From: Verrucomicrobiota bacterium
Lineage (GTDB): Bacteria > Verrucomicrobiota > Verrucomicrobiia > Verrucomicrobiales > Akkermansiaceae
DNA length: 64,000 nt
Direction of reading: 5' to 3'
Assembly (NCBI GenBank): GCA_017301995.1
Contig: JAFLEH010000005.1
Coordinates: forward strand, 214,189-278,188
Below are positions 53,790 through 62,018 of the stretch, piece after piece. The notes below the pieces were generated by a model. It ran no database searches, was not told the DNA's origin, and worked only from the letters and a program-made list of their open reading frames with translations. Within the stretch, counting starts at the first letter, position 1. Every line of letters starts with the position of its first letter. A program made the position numbers and the translations under genes.

Positions 53790-53984
53790 ATGCGCATTCC
53801 CATCAACATCGACATCGAATACACCGCCAAAGCCGTCGTGGGCATCGCCTCCCCGCTGCTGGGCGTCGTCACTTCGTTCCAGGAACAGATCGAATGGCAC
53901 CTGCGGATCGCCTCGCTTTTGGTCGGCCTGGCCGTCGGCATCCTCTCGCTCGTGGCGATGGCGCGGAAGATGCGGCGGAGGTAA
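53790..53984 (+). CDS. Holin-like small membrane protein
   Basis: 64 residues with two hydrophobic stretches (VVGIASPLLGVVTSF and IASLLVGLAVGILSLVAMA) and a basic end ARKMRRR. Size, topology and position after a tail-type gene suggest a holin or a lysis-module protein; no family signature is firm. Confidence 0.55.
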   Translation: MRIPINIDIEYTAKAVVGIASPLLGVVTSFQEQIEWHLRIASLLVGLAVGILSLVAMARKMRRR

Positions 53985-54078
53985 GGTGGGACCATCACGC
54001 CAGCTCCAGCCAACGGTAGCGGACGCTTGGCTTCCTGGTAGGCTTGCCATGGCAGGCAATTTGCCATAAAGTCCCGTC

Positions 54079-55155
54079 GTGACGAGCCTCCCAATCAAGA
54101 AATCGAAGTTCTCCCCGCCGTTCCTATGCCGGGCGTGGGTTTCGTTTGCGGGTGGGGTGGCCGCGCTTGCTCTGATCTGGAATGCCCAAGGGGCATTCGT
54201 CCCCACCGCTGCCGACATTCCGGCTGCTCAGGCTCTTGGTGCCGCTCAGGAGGATACGGTGTGGTACAAAGGAACCGTCAATACAAATTCAGTTTATGCC
54301 TCAGGAACACTGATAAGAGGCAGGGACTACGATTGGGTATTAACCGCCGCTCACGTGATAAGGTTCCCGGGGGGCACTATAGGTATCGCCAACATGACCG
54401 TTGGGAATGGCACGAGCTATAAGAGCGACCTCGGCGATACCGCTGGGGTTTCGTCAATATTCATCAGCCCCACCTATGTACCAGGCACCAACGGAGGCGC
54501 TGATTATGCGTTCTTGAGACTGGATAGAAGGATTTCTTCAGCCAATCTGGTTTTCACGCTTGGTGCAGCACCGCGAGACGGCGATCCTATCCTATTCGCC
54601 GGATTTGGACTGCCGAGTTCCTTGGCGGAAGGCACTCTGCCAAATGCCGGATATGTGATGGGCTTTTACGCCAGATATAATTCGGCCAATGTGCCGGGCT
54701 GGAACCCAGCAGATGATTTAGGATTATTCGCAGACCAACATGATTCCGGAGTTGCTAACGACAGGGACTCCGGTGGAAGCGTGAAGCAATTCAATCCTTC
54801 CACTGGCAGATGGCAAAATATTGGCACCATCATAGGCAGTGATTTCTCCACCATTTCCATCTTCTATCCCTATCACAAAGCGGACCAGGCCTTCCTCGAC
54901 TACCTGGCCAACACGGTCCAGCCGGTAGCCTCGCCGTCAGCGCCGCCGCAAGTGAAGCTCATCACTTCTCCCACCACCGCCCAACTCACCTTCACCAACC
55001 TCGATCCCACACGCGAATACCGGGTCATGCGTTCCTCCACCTCGGCAACCTGGGAGGAAGCCAACCGATTCACGGCCACCACAACCACGGGCACCTGGAG
55101 CGAGCCGCTGGCCCCGGATGGCCGGAGGTTCTACCGGCTTGAGTGGAACCAATAA
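54079..55155 (+). CDS. Trypsin-like serine protease with C-terminal module, paralogue 1
   Basis: 358 residues from a GTG at 54079. A hydrophobic segment (WVSFAGGVAALALIW) directs export. Chymotrypsin-family triad: His in VLTAAHVIRF, Asp in GADYAFLRLD, Ser in NDRDSGGSVKQ (usually GDSGG). After the protease domain a 60-residue module (TTAQLTFTNLDPTREYRVMR ... GRRFYRLEWNQ) ends the protein and is shared with the next gene. Located between a holin-like gene and an integrase, it looks like phage cargo; a role in surface processing or defence is open. Base composition is lower in GC in the protease part than in the module. Confidence 0.78.
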   Translation: MTSLPIKKSKFSPPFLCRAWVSFAGGVAALALIWNAQGAFVPTAADIPAAQALGAAQEDTVWYKGTVNTNSVYASGTLIRGRDYDWVLTAAHVIRFPGGTIGIANMTVGNGTSYKSDLGDTAGVSSIFISPTYVPGTNGGADYAFLRLDRRISSANLVFTLGAAPRDGDPILFAGFGLPSSLAEGTLPNAGYVMGFYARYNSANVPGWNPADDLGLFADQHDSGVANDRDSGGSVKQFNPSTGRWQNIGTIIGSDFSTISIFYPYHKADQAFLDYLANTVQPVASPSAPPQVKLITSPTTAQLTFTNLDPTREYRVMRSSTSATWEEANRFTATTTTGTWSEPLAPDGRRFYRLEWNQ

Positions 55156-55166
55156 GGTCCCGAATC

Positions 55167-56195
55167 ATGAAACACCGCCTCACAGCCGCAATTCTCGCTC
55201 TCGCACTGCCGATGCCGCAAGGAGGGGCGTGCGTCATGCTTGCTCCTGGCGCGTCCTTACCAGCCGTTCCCGAAACGGATCATTATATTTTGCCTGCCAT
55301 TCCGTATGTTAATAGAGTAGTGGCGATTGGATGCAGGGATTCGATCACTGGCACGGTCAGCTACTCATCCGGATTCGTGGTAGGCCCCAATAAGGTTTGG
55401 ACGGCAGCTCACGTTGTTGATTCCAATTCCGGATTTAGAGACGCGGGTAGCCTCACTGTTGTGGGTGGCGCGAATTTTAATACGCCGATTTCTTCGACCT
55501 CCGTAACTAGTTATGTTGTACATGATAGCTGGGGCGCTGGAGGGCACCCTGATATGTTGGCAGGGACAGCTTTTGATGGTGCCATTTTGACAACCGCTGG
55601 AACATTTGATGGCCCTTTCTTTGAAATGTCCACCCTGCCAGTTGCAATCCCTAATGGATCAATATTGACATGTGTAGGGTTCGGTAGAGCCACGCTATCT
55701 TCGGGGGAATATTCTGACGATGGTTTCTTAAGAGCTTTTCAAATGCGGGCAGTTACCCCGAGTAGTTCTTTTAGTGATGCGTTATACGGAGCCGGTTCTG
55801 GATCCAACTTCACATCAACTAATCCAGGTGCTGCTTCTTCTGGTGATTCAGGAGCTATCGTTCTATATAATGGCAAGCCTGTAGGATACTTGGTAGCTGG
55901 TAGCTCCCCCAGATCGACGTTCACCGATACTACGACATCAACAGCCCAAGCGTTCTTTCGCGCAAATGTTCCCGGGCCGGCTCAGCCCGCACTTGCCTGC
56001 ACGGTCACTCCCACCACCGCCCAACTCAACTTCACCAACCTCGTCCCCAGCCGCGAATACCGGATCATGCGCTCCGCCGCTTTGGCAACCTGGGAGGAAG
56101 CCCACCGGTTCACGGCCACCACAGCCACGGGCACCTGGAGCGAACCGCTGGCACCGGACGGCCGGCGGTTCTACCGGCTTGAGTGGAATGAGTGA
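55167..56195 (+). CDS. Trypsin-like serine protease with C-terminal module, paralogue 2
   Basis: 342 residues. Signal peptide MKHRLTAAILALALPMPQGG; triad His in KVWTAAHVVDS, Asp in TAFDGAILTT and Ser in SSGDSGAIVLYNG. The protease domain has diverged far from the neighbour, but the last 60 residues (TTAQLNFTNLVPSREYRIMR ... GRRFYRLEWNE) are nearly identical, also at DNA level. Eleven bases separate the two genes. The protease core is A+T-richer than the ends, consistent with a swapped catalytic domain on a common tail. Confidence 0.78.
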   Translation: MKHRLTAAILALALPMPQGGACVMLAPGASLPAVPETDHYILPAIPYVNRVVAIGCRDSITGTVSYSSGFVVGPNKVWTAAHVVDSNSGFRDAGSLTVVGGANFNTPISSTSVTSYVVHDSWGAGGHPDMLAGTAFDGAILTTAGTFDGPFFEMSTLPVAIPNGSILTCVGFGRATLSSGEYSDDGFLRAFQMRAVTPSSSFSDALYGAGSGSNFTSTNPGAASSGDSGAIVLYNGKPVGYLVAGSSPRSTFTDTTTSTAQAFFRANVPGPAQPALACTVTPTTAQLNFTNLVPSREYRIMRSAALATWEEAHRFTATTATGTWSEPLAPDGRRFYRLEWNE

Positions 56196-56385
56196 AAAAG
56201 CACTGGTGTAAAGTCGGGTCAAACTGCCGCGTCCACCTAAGAGGGCTTGCGCAGGGCAGCGTGAACCGCCTAGAAGTGGAAGATAAGAAATTGTCGGTGA
56301 TATCCAGTCCCCTGAAGAATCCCATTTGTTGATCGAGCGGAGGCTGACCGACAGGGGCAATCGTTGACACCACACCCAGGTCACC

Positions 56386-56577
56386 ATGAAAGCGCTCAAA
56401 TACCTCAGTTTCGTCGGCAAGGTCGCCGGCCTTGTATCCGCCCTCAACGTCATTCCGTTCGTCGATCCGAAGGTTGGGGTGATCGTGTTCGCCGCCGCCT
56501 CGATCCTCAAGGACGCGGTGAACCGGATCGGAGACCTGCTCGACGACGGCCAGCCAAACTCCAGCTTCAAGGGCTGA
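56386..56577 (+). CDS. Small hydrophobic phage-type protein
   Basis: 63 residues: MKALKYLSFVGKVAGLVSA, a hydrophobic middle (PKVGVIVFAAASILKDAV) and an acidic end. Resembles small proteins found in prophage lysis regions; no named family. It lies 190 bases after the second protease and before the integrase on the other strand. Confidence 0.5.
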   Translation: MKALKYLSFVGKVAGLVSALNVIPFVDPKVGVIVFAAASILKDAVNRIGDLLDDGQPNSSFKG

Positions 56578-56782
56578 CGGCGGGCGGAAATGCCACAAAA
56601 GCGGATCCGGGGTTGGGAACCAGAATTCCAAGCCCCGGATTTTGCGTTTGGTGCTGCGTGGGAGCACGTGCCAGCCGCACAAGGTATGGCAATATGGCCG
56701 GCCCTCTCATCCACCATCCGCGTTGGTTAGACGCACCGTTAGGCAAAAATCAGCCCCGTTGGCGCGCGGTTTGAACGGGCGG

Positions 56783-58132
56783 TCATTCGGTGGCGACGCC
56801 GTTGAGCACCACGCGTCCTTTCTTCCGGTCGAAGAAGAACCGGTTTTCCCACTGGCCATCCTTCGGCACGATGGCGAACCACTTCTCCGCGATCTCAGGC
56901 GTGGTCAGCTCCCGGTAGTGTTTGAAGATGATCGACGGCGAGTTGCCAGATTCCAGGGCCACCTGGTCGGCACTCTGGACCACGGCGATCCGGTAACTGA
57001 TGAACGAATGCCTCAGCACGTTGCGCGGCCAGTCGATCTTGAGGGCACGGGCCAGCGCGGGCACATGGGTTTGCAGCTCCTTGGTCCGGACGATCTTCCC
57101 CTTCCGTTCCAGCGGCGTCAGCCACGCGGCCAGATTGTCGGTGATCGGGATGACCCGGCGGGAGGCGGTCTTGGCTTGGCCGGCCCGCACCTCGATAATC
57201 CTGCGGTCCAGATCGACGGCTTTCCAGTCCAGCCGGTTCAGCTCGGCCATGCGGATCCCTGAAAACGCCCCGATGGCGAGGATGGGCACCAGCTCGGGCG
57301 GCGCGTTGTGGAGCAGCTTCGTAATCTCCGCCGGGGTGAAGATCACCACATCGTCGGATTTGACGCGCACGAGTTGGATTTGCTCGACGGCGGTGGTCTT
57401 CTCGTCGGGCAGGTAGTTCTGGGCCTTGGCGAATGAAAAGAGCACCTTGATGCACCGCAACATGGAATTGCGGGTCACAGCCGTGACTTCCAGACCGCGC
57501 AACCAGGCGTCCACATCCGGGCCTGTCACTTCAAGGACGGGTCCGGGGAACCGGGTGGCGAAGCGGTTCAAAGTGGTGCGGAGCTGGCCGAGATAGGCGG
57601 CGCTGGCCCCGTCCTGCTCGCGGATCTTGAGCAGTTCGGCTACCACCTCGGGCACTGTGGCGCGGCGGACGATCTTGCCGAACATCTTGCCGTATTCCGT
57701 CGCCATAACCGACAGGGATTCGCTGCCGGCAAGCTCGCGGGCACGGACGTAATCCTCCACGGCGGCGAACAGCGGAATCCCGAGCTTCGCCAGCAGGGTT
57801 TCCGCCGCCTTGAGATTGTCGCGCTCGTGCGGCTTGATGTCGGTGACGTGCTGCATGCCCGCCTGGATTCGCTGCGCCACGAACTGCGCCTCCTTTTTGG
57901 CAGCTTCGAGGGTGGTGAAGAACTGCCGCAGGCGTTTGCCGTCCCGGTAATGGGAGATGGCGAAGCGGACCCGGCCGCCGGAGTCGCAACGGTAAACCGG
58001 CACGCTGGCCGAGCCGAATTTGGCGGTGGCAACGGGTTTGCCGTGCTTGCCACGCTTGGGGGCCGGGGGATTGAGGACCGCTGAAGTGGGTGCCTCCTGA
58101 GTTGTCGCCATTTTGTCGCCAGGGTCTTCCAT
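56783..58132 (-). CDS. Tyrosine recombinase (integrase) 1
   Basis: 449 residues from ATG 58132. N-terminal SAM-like core-binding region about 110-280, catalytic domain after it: Arg in AFSGIRMAELNRLDW, His-x-x-Arg as LRHSFISYRI and the tyrosine in IFKHYRELTT. The longer frame to 58225 begins with MEVRVLFRALPLYF, which is an antisense translation of a tRNA 3' end, so it is not used. The gene starts next to the tRNA-Leu fragment, the normal position for an integrase beside its attachment site. Confidence 0.88.
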   Translation of the reverse strand: MEDPGDKMATTQEAPTSAVLNPPAPKRGKHGKPVATAKFGSASVPVYRCDSGGRVRFAISHYRDGKRLRQFFTTLEAAKKEAQFVAQRIQAGMQHVTDIKPHERDNLKAAETLLAKLGIPLFAAVEDYVRARELAGSESLSVMATEYGKMFGKIVRRATVPEVVAELLKIREQDGASAAYLGQLRTTLNRFATRFPGPVLEVTGPDVDAWLRGLEVTAVTRNSMLRCIKVLFSFAKAQNYLPDEKTTAVEQIQLVRVKSDDVVIFTPAEITKLLHNAPPELVPILAIGAFSGIRMAELNRLDWKAVDLDRRIIEVRAGQAKTASRRVIPITDNLAAWLTPLERKGKIVRTKELQTHVPALARALKIDWPRNVLRHSFISYRIAVVQSADQVALESGNSPSIIFKHYRELTTPEIAEKWFAIVPKDGQWENRFFFDRKKGRVVLNGVATE

Positions 58133-58198
58133 GACGCTGGAAATGGTGTCAACCGAGGCGGGATTTTCCGCCGTAACCCTTTGAAAATAAAGGGGAAG

Positions 58199-58246
58199 TG
58201 CTCGAAAGAGGACTCGAACCTCCACGGGTTACCCCACTAGATCCTT
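58199..58246 (-). other. 3' fragment of tRNA-Leu, attachment-site core
   Basis: The minus strand reads AGGATCTAG, the variable arm TGGGGTAACCCGTG, T-arm GGAGG-TTCGAGT-CCTCT and TTCGAGC plus discriminator A: the 3' half of a tRNA-Leu, most likely the TAG isoacceptor. The 5' half is missing; upstream bases do not pair. Such fragments are left where an element integrates into the 3' end of a tRNA gene. Confidence 0.8.
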
Positions 58247-58342
58247 AGAGGCTCGGGGCATTCATACCACACTGATTTTCAGTTCATTAAAATACCACGT
58301 GGAGACCATGGACGGTATGTTCTTGACTTTTAACTGCGATAA

Positions 58343-59575
58343 ATGCACAAATCCCGTGTGCCACGATGCCCGAAATTCCAGGTGCGCAACACCCCACGGG
58401 GGTGGCTCCTACACGTGCCCGCGAGTATCTCAGACACGGGGAAACTTCAGCGTCGGTATTTCAGAACGCGGGACGCCGCCTTGTGTGAAGCATCGGCCTT
58501 CAGGACCAGCTACAAAGCTCATGGAGAAAAGGCGACCGTTTTGCCTCCGCGCGTGGCGGATCAGGCTTTGGCTGCCATCAAGCTGCTCGATGGCACCGGG
58601 GCAAACCTAGTTGACGCCGCCCAGGCCTACCGCAAGGCATGGGTGGAAAGAAACAGCAGCCAAATCTTCGAGATAGCCGTGAAGACCTACCTCGCCGCGC
58701 GTGAGGATCTGCGTAAGTCCACCGTTGGCAGTTACAAATACACCTTGGAGAAAGTGGCCCAGTCTCTCAATCCTCGAATTCTTGCGGACCTCAAGACATC
58801 GGATTTCGAGGAGATTCTAAGCAACAAGGGAGCCACGGCCGCTCGCATGCACCGCGCGAATCTTCGTGCTTTCTGGCGATGGGCCGCGAAACCTCCTCGC
58901 GGATGGTGCGACGTCGGGGTGATCGAAGCTCTGGAGACAGTCCGCGCATCGGATGATTCCGATATCCAGATTCTGAAACCTGGCGATGTGGAGGCACTAC
59001 TCAGGGCCGCCGAGTCCGAGGGGGCCGGCGCCTCGGTCGCATACGCCATCGCGGTCTTTGGTGGTGTGCGGATGGCGGAATTGGAAAAGCTCACATGGGC
59101 CAATGTCCATCAGGAGCATATTGAGATCGGGAGGAACGTCGCCAAAAAACACAGCCGACGCCTGATTCCCTTGTGTGCCAGCCTAAAGGCCTGGTTGGAT
59201 GTCTACCGGGAAGGGGCAGTTGCGGATCAACTTATTGTTCCGGCCAACTGGACGGACGTTTCGAAATCCGTCCGCCGTCGTGCTGGCTGGGAGGTTTCGG
59301 CCAGGCTGCTACATGATCCCCCGGAACCGACCCGGGGGGCATGGCCCGCGAACGCCTGCCGCCACACATGTGCCAGCGTCCAGGTGGCAATTGGAACCCC
59401 GCTGGAGGAACTGATTTTCAAGTTCGGGCATAGCGGGGGGCACGACATGCTCCGGAAACACTACGTTTCCCGCCTCACCAGGAAGGATGCCCTGGAGATT
59501 CTTTCAATCCATCCTTCAAAACCCGTCGCCGCCCTATCACAAGATTCTCCACCAACTGCTTGCCATGAATGCTAG
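58343..59575 (+). CDS. Tyrosine recombinase (integrase) 2
   Basis: 410 residues. Core-binding region about residues 110-190 (IFEIAVKTYLAAREDLRKST), catalytic residues: Arg in FGGVRMAELEKLTW, Lys in VAKKHSRRLIPL, His-x-x-Arg in ACRHTCASVQVA, His/Gly in KFGHSGGHD and the nucleophile in LRKHYVSRLT. It diverges from integrase 1 across a 210-base region with the tRNA-Leu fragment. Its end overlaps the next gene by 11 bases. Probably drives the element to the right. Confidence 0.88.
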   Translation: MHKSRVPRCPKFQVRNTPRGWLLHVPASISDTGKLQRRYFRTRDAALCEASAFRTSYKAHGEKATVLPPRVADQALAAIKLLDGTGANLVDAAQAYRKAWVERNSSQIFEIAVKTYLAAREDLRKSTVGSYKYTLEKVAQSLNPRILADLKTSDFEEILSNKGATAARMHRANLRAFWRWAAKPPRGWCDVGVIEALETVRASDDSDIQILKPGDVEALLRAAESEGAGASVAYAIAVFGGVRMAELEKLTWANVHQEHIEIGRNVAKKHSRRLIPLCASLKAWLDVYREGAVADQLIVPANWTDVSKSVRRRAGWEVSARLLHDPPEPTRGAWPANACRHTCASVQVAIGTPLEELIFKFGHSGGHDMLRKHYVSRLTRKDALEILSIHPSKPVAALSQDSPPTACHEC

Positions 59576-60761
59576 GGAACGAGGTGCCGCGTTGGACTCG
59601 GCAATAAAGGGACTCAAAATGGCCATCAAGTCCGCAGACATTGGCGAGCTAGCTGGGGTAATCGCCCAAGACATCGGGATCCCCTCCCGGGAGGACCCCG
59701 ACTCTCTGTCTGATTGGATGGATGATGTCGCGGATCTCGCCTTCCTTGGAAACAGGGACGCGATTGTGCAACTGATCTTCGTCGGTCGGCGGGCAGCGGA
59801 AACGCTTAAGAGTCTCGCAATTCCAATCCCTCCAAGGCAAGGCGAGCAAACGGAACAGCGGTCCGTTGGCACAATCCGATCCGGGACCGGCGCTGAACAG
59901 CCTGAAAAATGGAGGGAAATGTTGAATAAAAGTGCCGGAGCTCTATTTGAGATAATGGAGGACGCTAGTCCCGCAGAACTTGAAGAGGTGCGGCAATCCT
60001 TAGCAGAATTGCCGAATGCCCGGTTTAACTTCCCACTGGACTTCTTGGTCGGACATTCCGAACCACCGGGCGAGGCGATGCAAATAGTGAGCGACTTGTG
60101 CGACCGGTTCATTGAACGGAGATTGAGAAAGTGGCGTGCTCAACTCGTTCAGGAAGAGGCATGTATGGCGCAGGAGTGGCCACTGGTGGTTTCCGCTTTG
60201 GATCTTAGAAGGGATTCAAAAATATCAGACCTCGCCCCCGGTTTGAACATCGGGTCTTCGACCCCATTCGGGCTGCTGCCTGCCGGCAGTAGAGACGATG
60301 GGCCTAGCCGGATAGCGTTGTCGCTGTTCATGATACTGGATAAGGAGAGAAGGACACCCAAAGCACAAAGCCATTTGGATGAATTGCGAAAGGCCGAGGA
60401 GGAAAACATCCCTAACCTCGACAGTTTAATCAGGGGGGCACCATCGAGGAGCAGGAGACTATCCCCAAAAATCACACCCCCGATTCCCGGCCAAAGAGAA
60501 GAATGGACCATCCGGAACATTTGGCGCAGGAAAGCGGCACTCCTTCCCGCGTTGGCACCAGATTCGCACGACAGGTGGATGGAAGCCGCTTACGCCTTGG
60601 CGGCGGCGGAATGCGCGGGGGATTTCGAGAATCATCATTGGCCCAAGTGCATCAGCGATCGGGTTGAAGGTGTGGGATCCGTGAGGGCTGCATTGAGGAG
60701 GGTCTTGAAGGAAGGGTTTGAATTGCTTGCCCGGGAATTCATCAACCCAACACCATCGTGA
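59565..60761 (+). CDS. Unknown protein of the right-hand element
   Basis: 398 residues from ATG 59565, overlapping integrase 2. Predicted mostly helical and soluble: ERGAALDSAIKGLKMAIKSA at the start, SDWMDDVADLAFLGNRDAIV, RIALSLFMILDKERRTPKAQ, and a basic/proline-rich stretch followed by RWMEAAYALAAAECAGDFE at the end. No family, nuclease or membrane motif recognised. The tight coupling to an integrase suggests a function in the element's maintenance, but this is only context. Confidence 0.65.
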   Translation: MNARERGAALDSAIKGLKMAIKSADIGELAGVIAQDIGIPSREDPDSLSDWMDDVADLAFLGNRDAIVQLIFVGRRAAETLKSLAIPIPPRQGEQTEQRSVGTIRSGTGAEQPEKWREMLNKSAGALFEIMEDASPAELEEVRQSLAELPNARFNFPLDFLVGHSEPPGEAMQIVSDLCDRFIERRLRKWRAQLVQEEACMAQEWPLVVSALDLRRDSKISDLAPGLNIGSSTPFGLLPAGSRDDGPSRIALSLFMILDKERRTPKAQSHLDELRKAEEENIPNLDSLIRGAPSRSRRLSPKITPPIPGQREEWTIRNIWRRKAALLPALAPDSHDRWMEAAYALAAAECAGDFENHHWPKCISDRVEGVGSVRAALRRVLKEGFELLAREFINPTPS

Positions 60762-60932
60762 TTGCGCGATGCGACCTGCGGAGCCGGGTCAGCAGCAAGT
60801 ATCCATGCCGATCCGGCGGCGACCCGCAGCGGGTCTGCACCGAAGTCAAGAAAATTCTGTGACGCCAGAAGTGGGCTCAATCGTCATTTAACAGGCATGA
60901 CGGGTGGCGGGCGGTGGCGGCATATTCGCGCC

Positions 60933-61211
60933 ATGCGGCACATTCAGTCCACACCACTACCAACGGCGTTACAAGCACCAGCGAACCCTGTGCTTCGCGT
61001 CCCTTGCACGTCTCGAAGCGATGTGATCGTCGATGCCCGAGCCATCGGCGCATGCTACTCCGTTTCCGCGCGCTACATTCTCAAACTCGCGGCCCAAGGA
61101 CGAATCCCTTGCATTCGCCTGGGCAGGAAATGCGTGCGCTTCCGGCCCGACGACGTCGCACACGCGATTGAAGGACTGTCAGGCCCCCCCCCCTCTAATT
61201 TCAGCCGCTAA
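60933..61211 (+). CDS. Excisionase-like helix-turn-helix protein
   Basis: 92 residues from ATG 60933. The block DARAIGACYSVSARYILKLA followed by GRIPCIRLGRKCVRFRPDDV is the winged-helix HTH_17/excisionase pattern (helix-turn-helix, then R-x-G-R-x-x-R-F). It most likely bends attachment-site DNA to help excision by integrase 2. A run of ten C residues lies just before the stop (61194-61203), which could shift the C-terminal end. Confidence 0.7.
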   Translation: MRHIQSTPLPTALQAPANPVLRVPCTSRSDVIVDARAIGACYSVSARYILKLAAQGRIPCIRLGRKCVRFRPDDVAHAIEGLSGPPPSNFSR

Positions 61212-61262
61212 ACCTGGGAGCGTGCGGCTGAGAAAGAACACCCTCGGGAAACAACAAAAAAA

Positions 61263-62018
61263 ATGAACAACAAAATAGTGCCCCAATCGGGCGAAGACAA
61301 CGCCGGCCGCCTCTGTGAAGGCGGGGAAACGCGTCATCACGGTGGCGAAGAACAAATCGGCGGCACCGAGCAAACGGTGCCGCCTGCGGAAGGGCCCTCC
61401 GTCGACGAAAACGAGTCCTCTTCCGGGAAGGACCATACCCAAAACACCGAGGAAGTCACGCAAAAAAAGCGCGATATCTTCGACGACTTGGCGGCCTTGG
61501 GCCGACCTATCGACGAAATCGTCGCCTCCGAGAAACTGCTGACATCACTGTTAGTCCGTAAGCCCAAACGCGACGAATGGGTGAGAGTTCATCCAACAAT
61601 CTCCGCGCGGGTCTACATCTACGAGGCTCGCGAGGAAAATGCGCACTACATAGTGCTCCCCGAGGTGGTGGAGCCTTTGCGGGATGTCGTCAGGTATGTG
61701 CAGCTAAGTTTGGCCACCAACTACTCCGGCGGCCACTTTGTGTGGCCGGTTCCCGTCCCGACAGAGCGCAGACCACACCGCGCGCACGTGACGGCTTTTG
61801 CCGCTGCCGAGAGGGCCGCGCGCGAATGGATCCGCATCTCGTGGGGCAAAGACGACTACGATCTCTATCGCCGTTCATCCGCCCAGGTCGATCCGGTGTG
61901 GTCGACCGAAATCTCTACTCCCAGCGAAATGATGCGCTTTGTGGCAAAGACCGGCGGCATCGAGATCATCGACACCCTGGACCACCCGGTTGTTCGCGCG
62001 CTTCTGGGGACCGACTGA
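61263..62018 (+). CDS. Unknown protein upstream of the DNA polymerase
   Basis: 251 residues. A hydrophilic, glutamate/glycine-rich first third (about 70 residues, probably disordered) leads into a folded part: KRDIFDDLAALGRPIDEIV, EWVRVHPTISARVYIYEARE, and AAERAAREWIRISWGKDDYD. No known family. It overlaps the polymerase start by one base (TGATG), so the two are likely translated together and may act together in element replication. Confidence 0.65.
   Translation: MNNKIVPQSGEDNAGRLCEGGETRHHGGEEQIGGTEQTVPPAEGPSVDENESSSGKDHTQNTEEVTQKKRDIFDDLAALGRPIDEIVASEKLLTSLLVRKPKRDEWVRVHPTISARVYIYEAREENAHYIVLPEVVEPLRDVVRYVQLSLATNYSGGHFVWPVPVPTERRPHRAHVTAFAAAERAAREWIRISWGKDDYDLYRRSSAQVDPVWSTEISTPSEMMRFVAKTGGIEIIDTLDHPVVRALLGTD

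Larger units (their letters stand above)
53081..58198. mobile_element. Left element: decayed prophage with proteases and integrase 1
   Basis: Bounded on the left by the cut hsdR gene and on the right by the tRNA-Leu fragment. Contents: truncated tail-side gene, DUF4376-like protein, holin-like protein, two trypsin-like proteases, a small hydrophobic protein, integrase 1. Structural, packaging and replication genes are missing, so it is a remnant or satellite. Confidence 0.6.

Noticed and set aside
58133..58225. N-terminal extension of integrase 1 starting MEVRVLF
   Set aside because: It translates the antisense of the tRNA-Leu 3' end and continues through non-conserved sequence; ATG 58132 is a better start.
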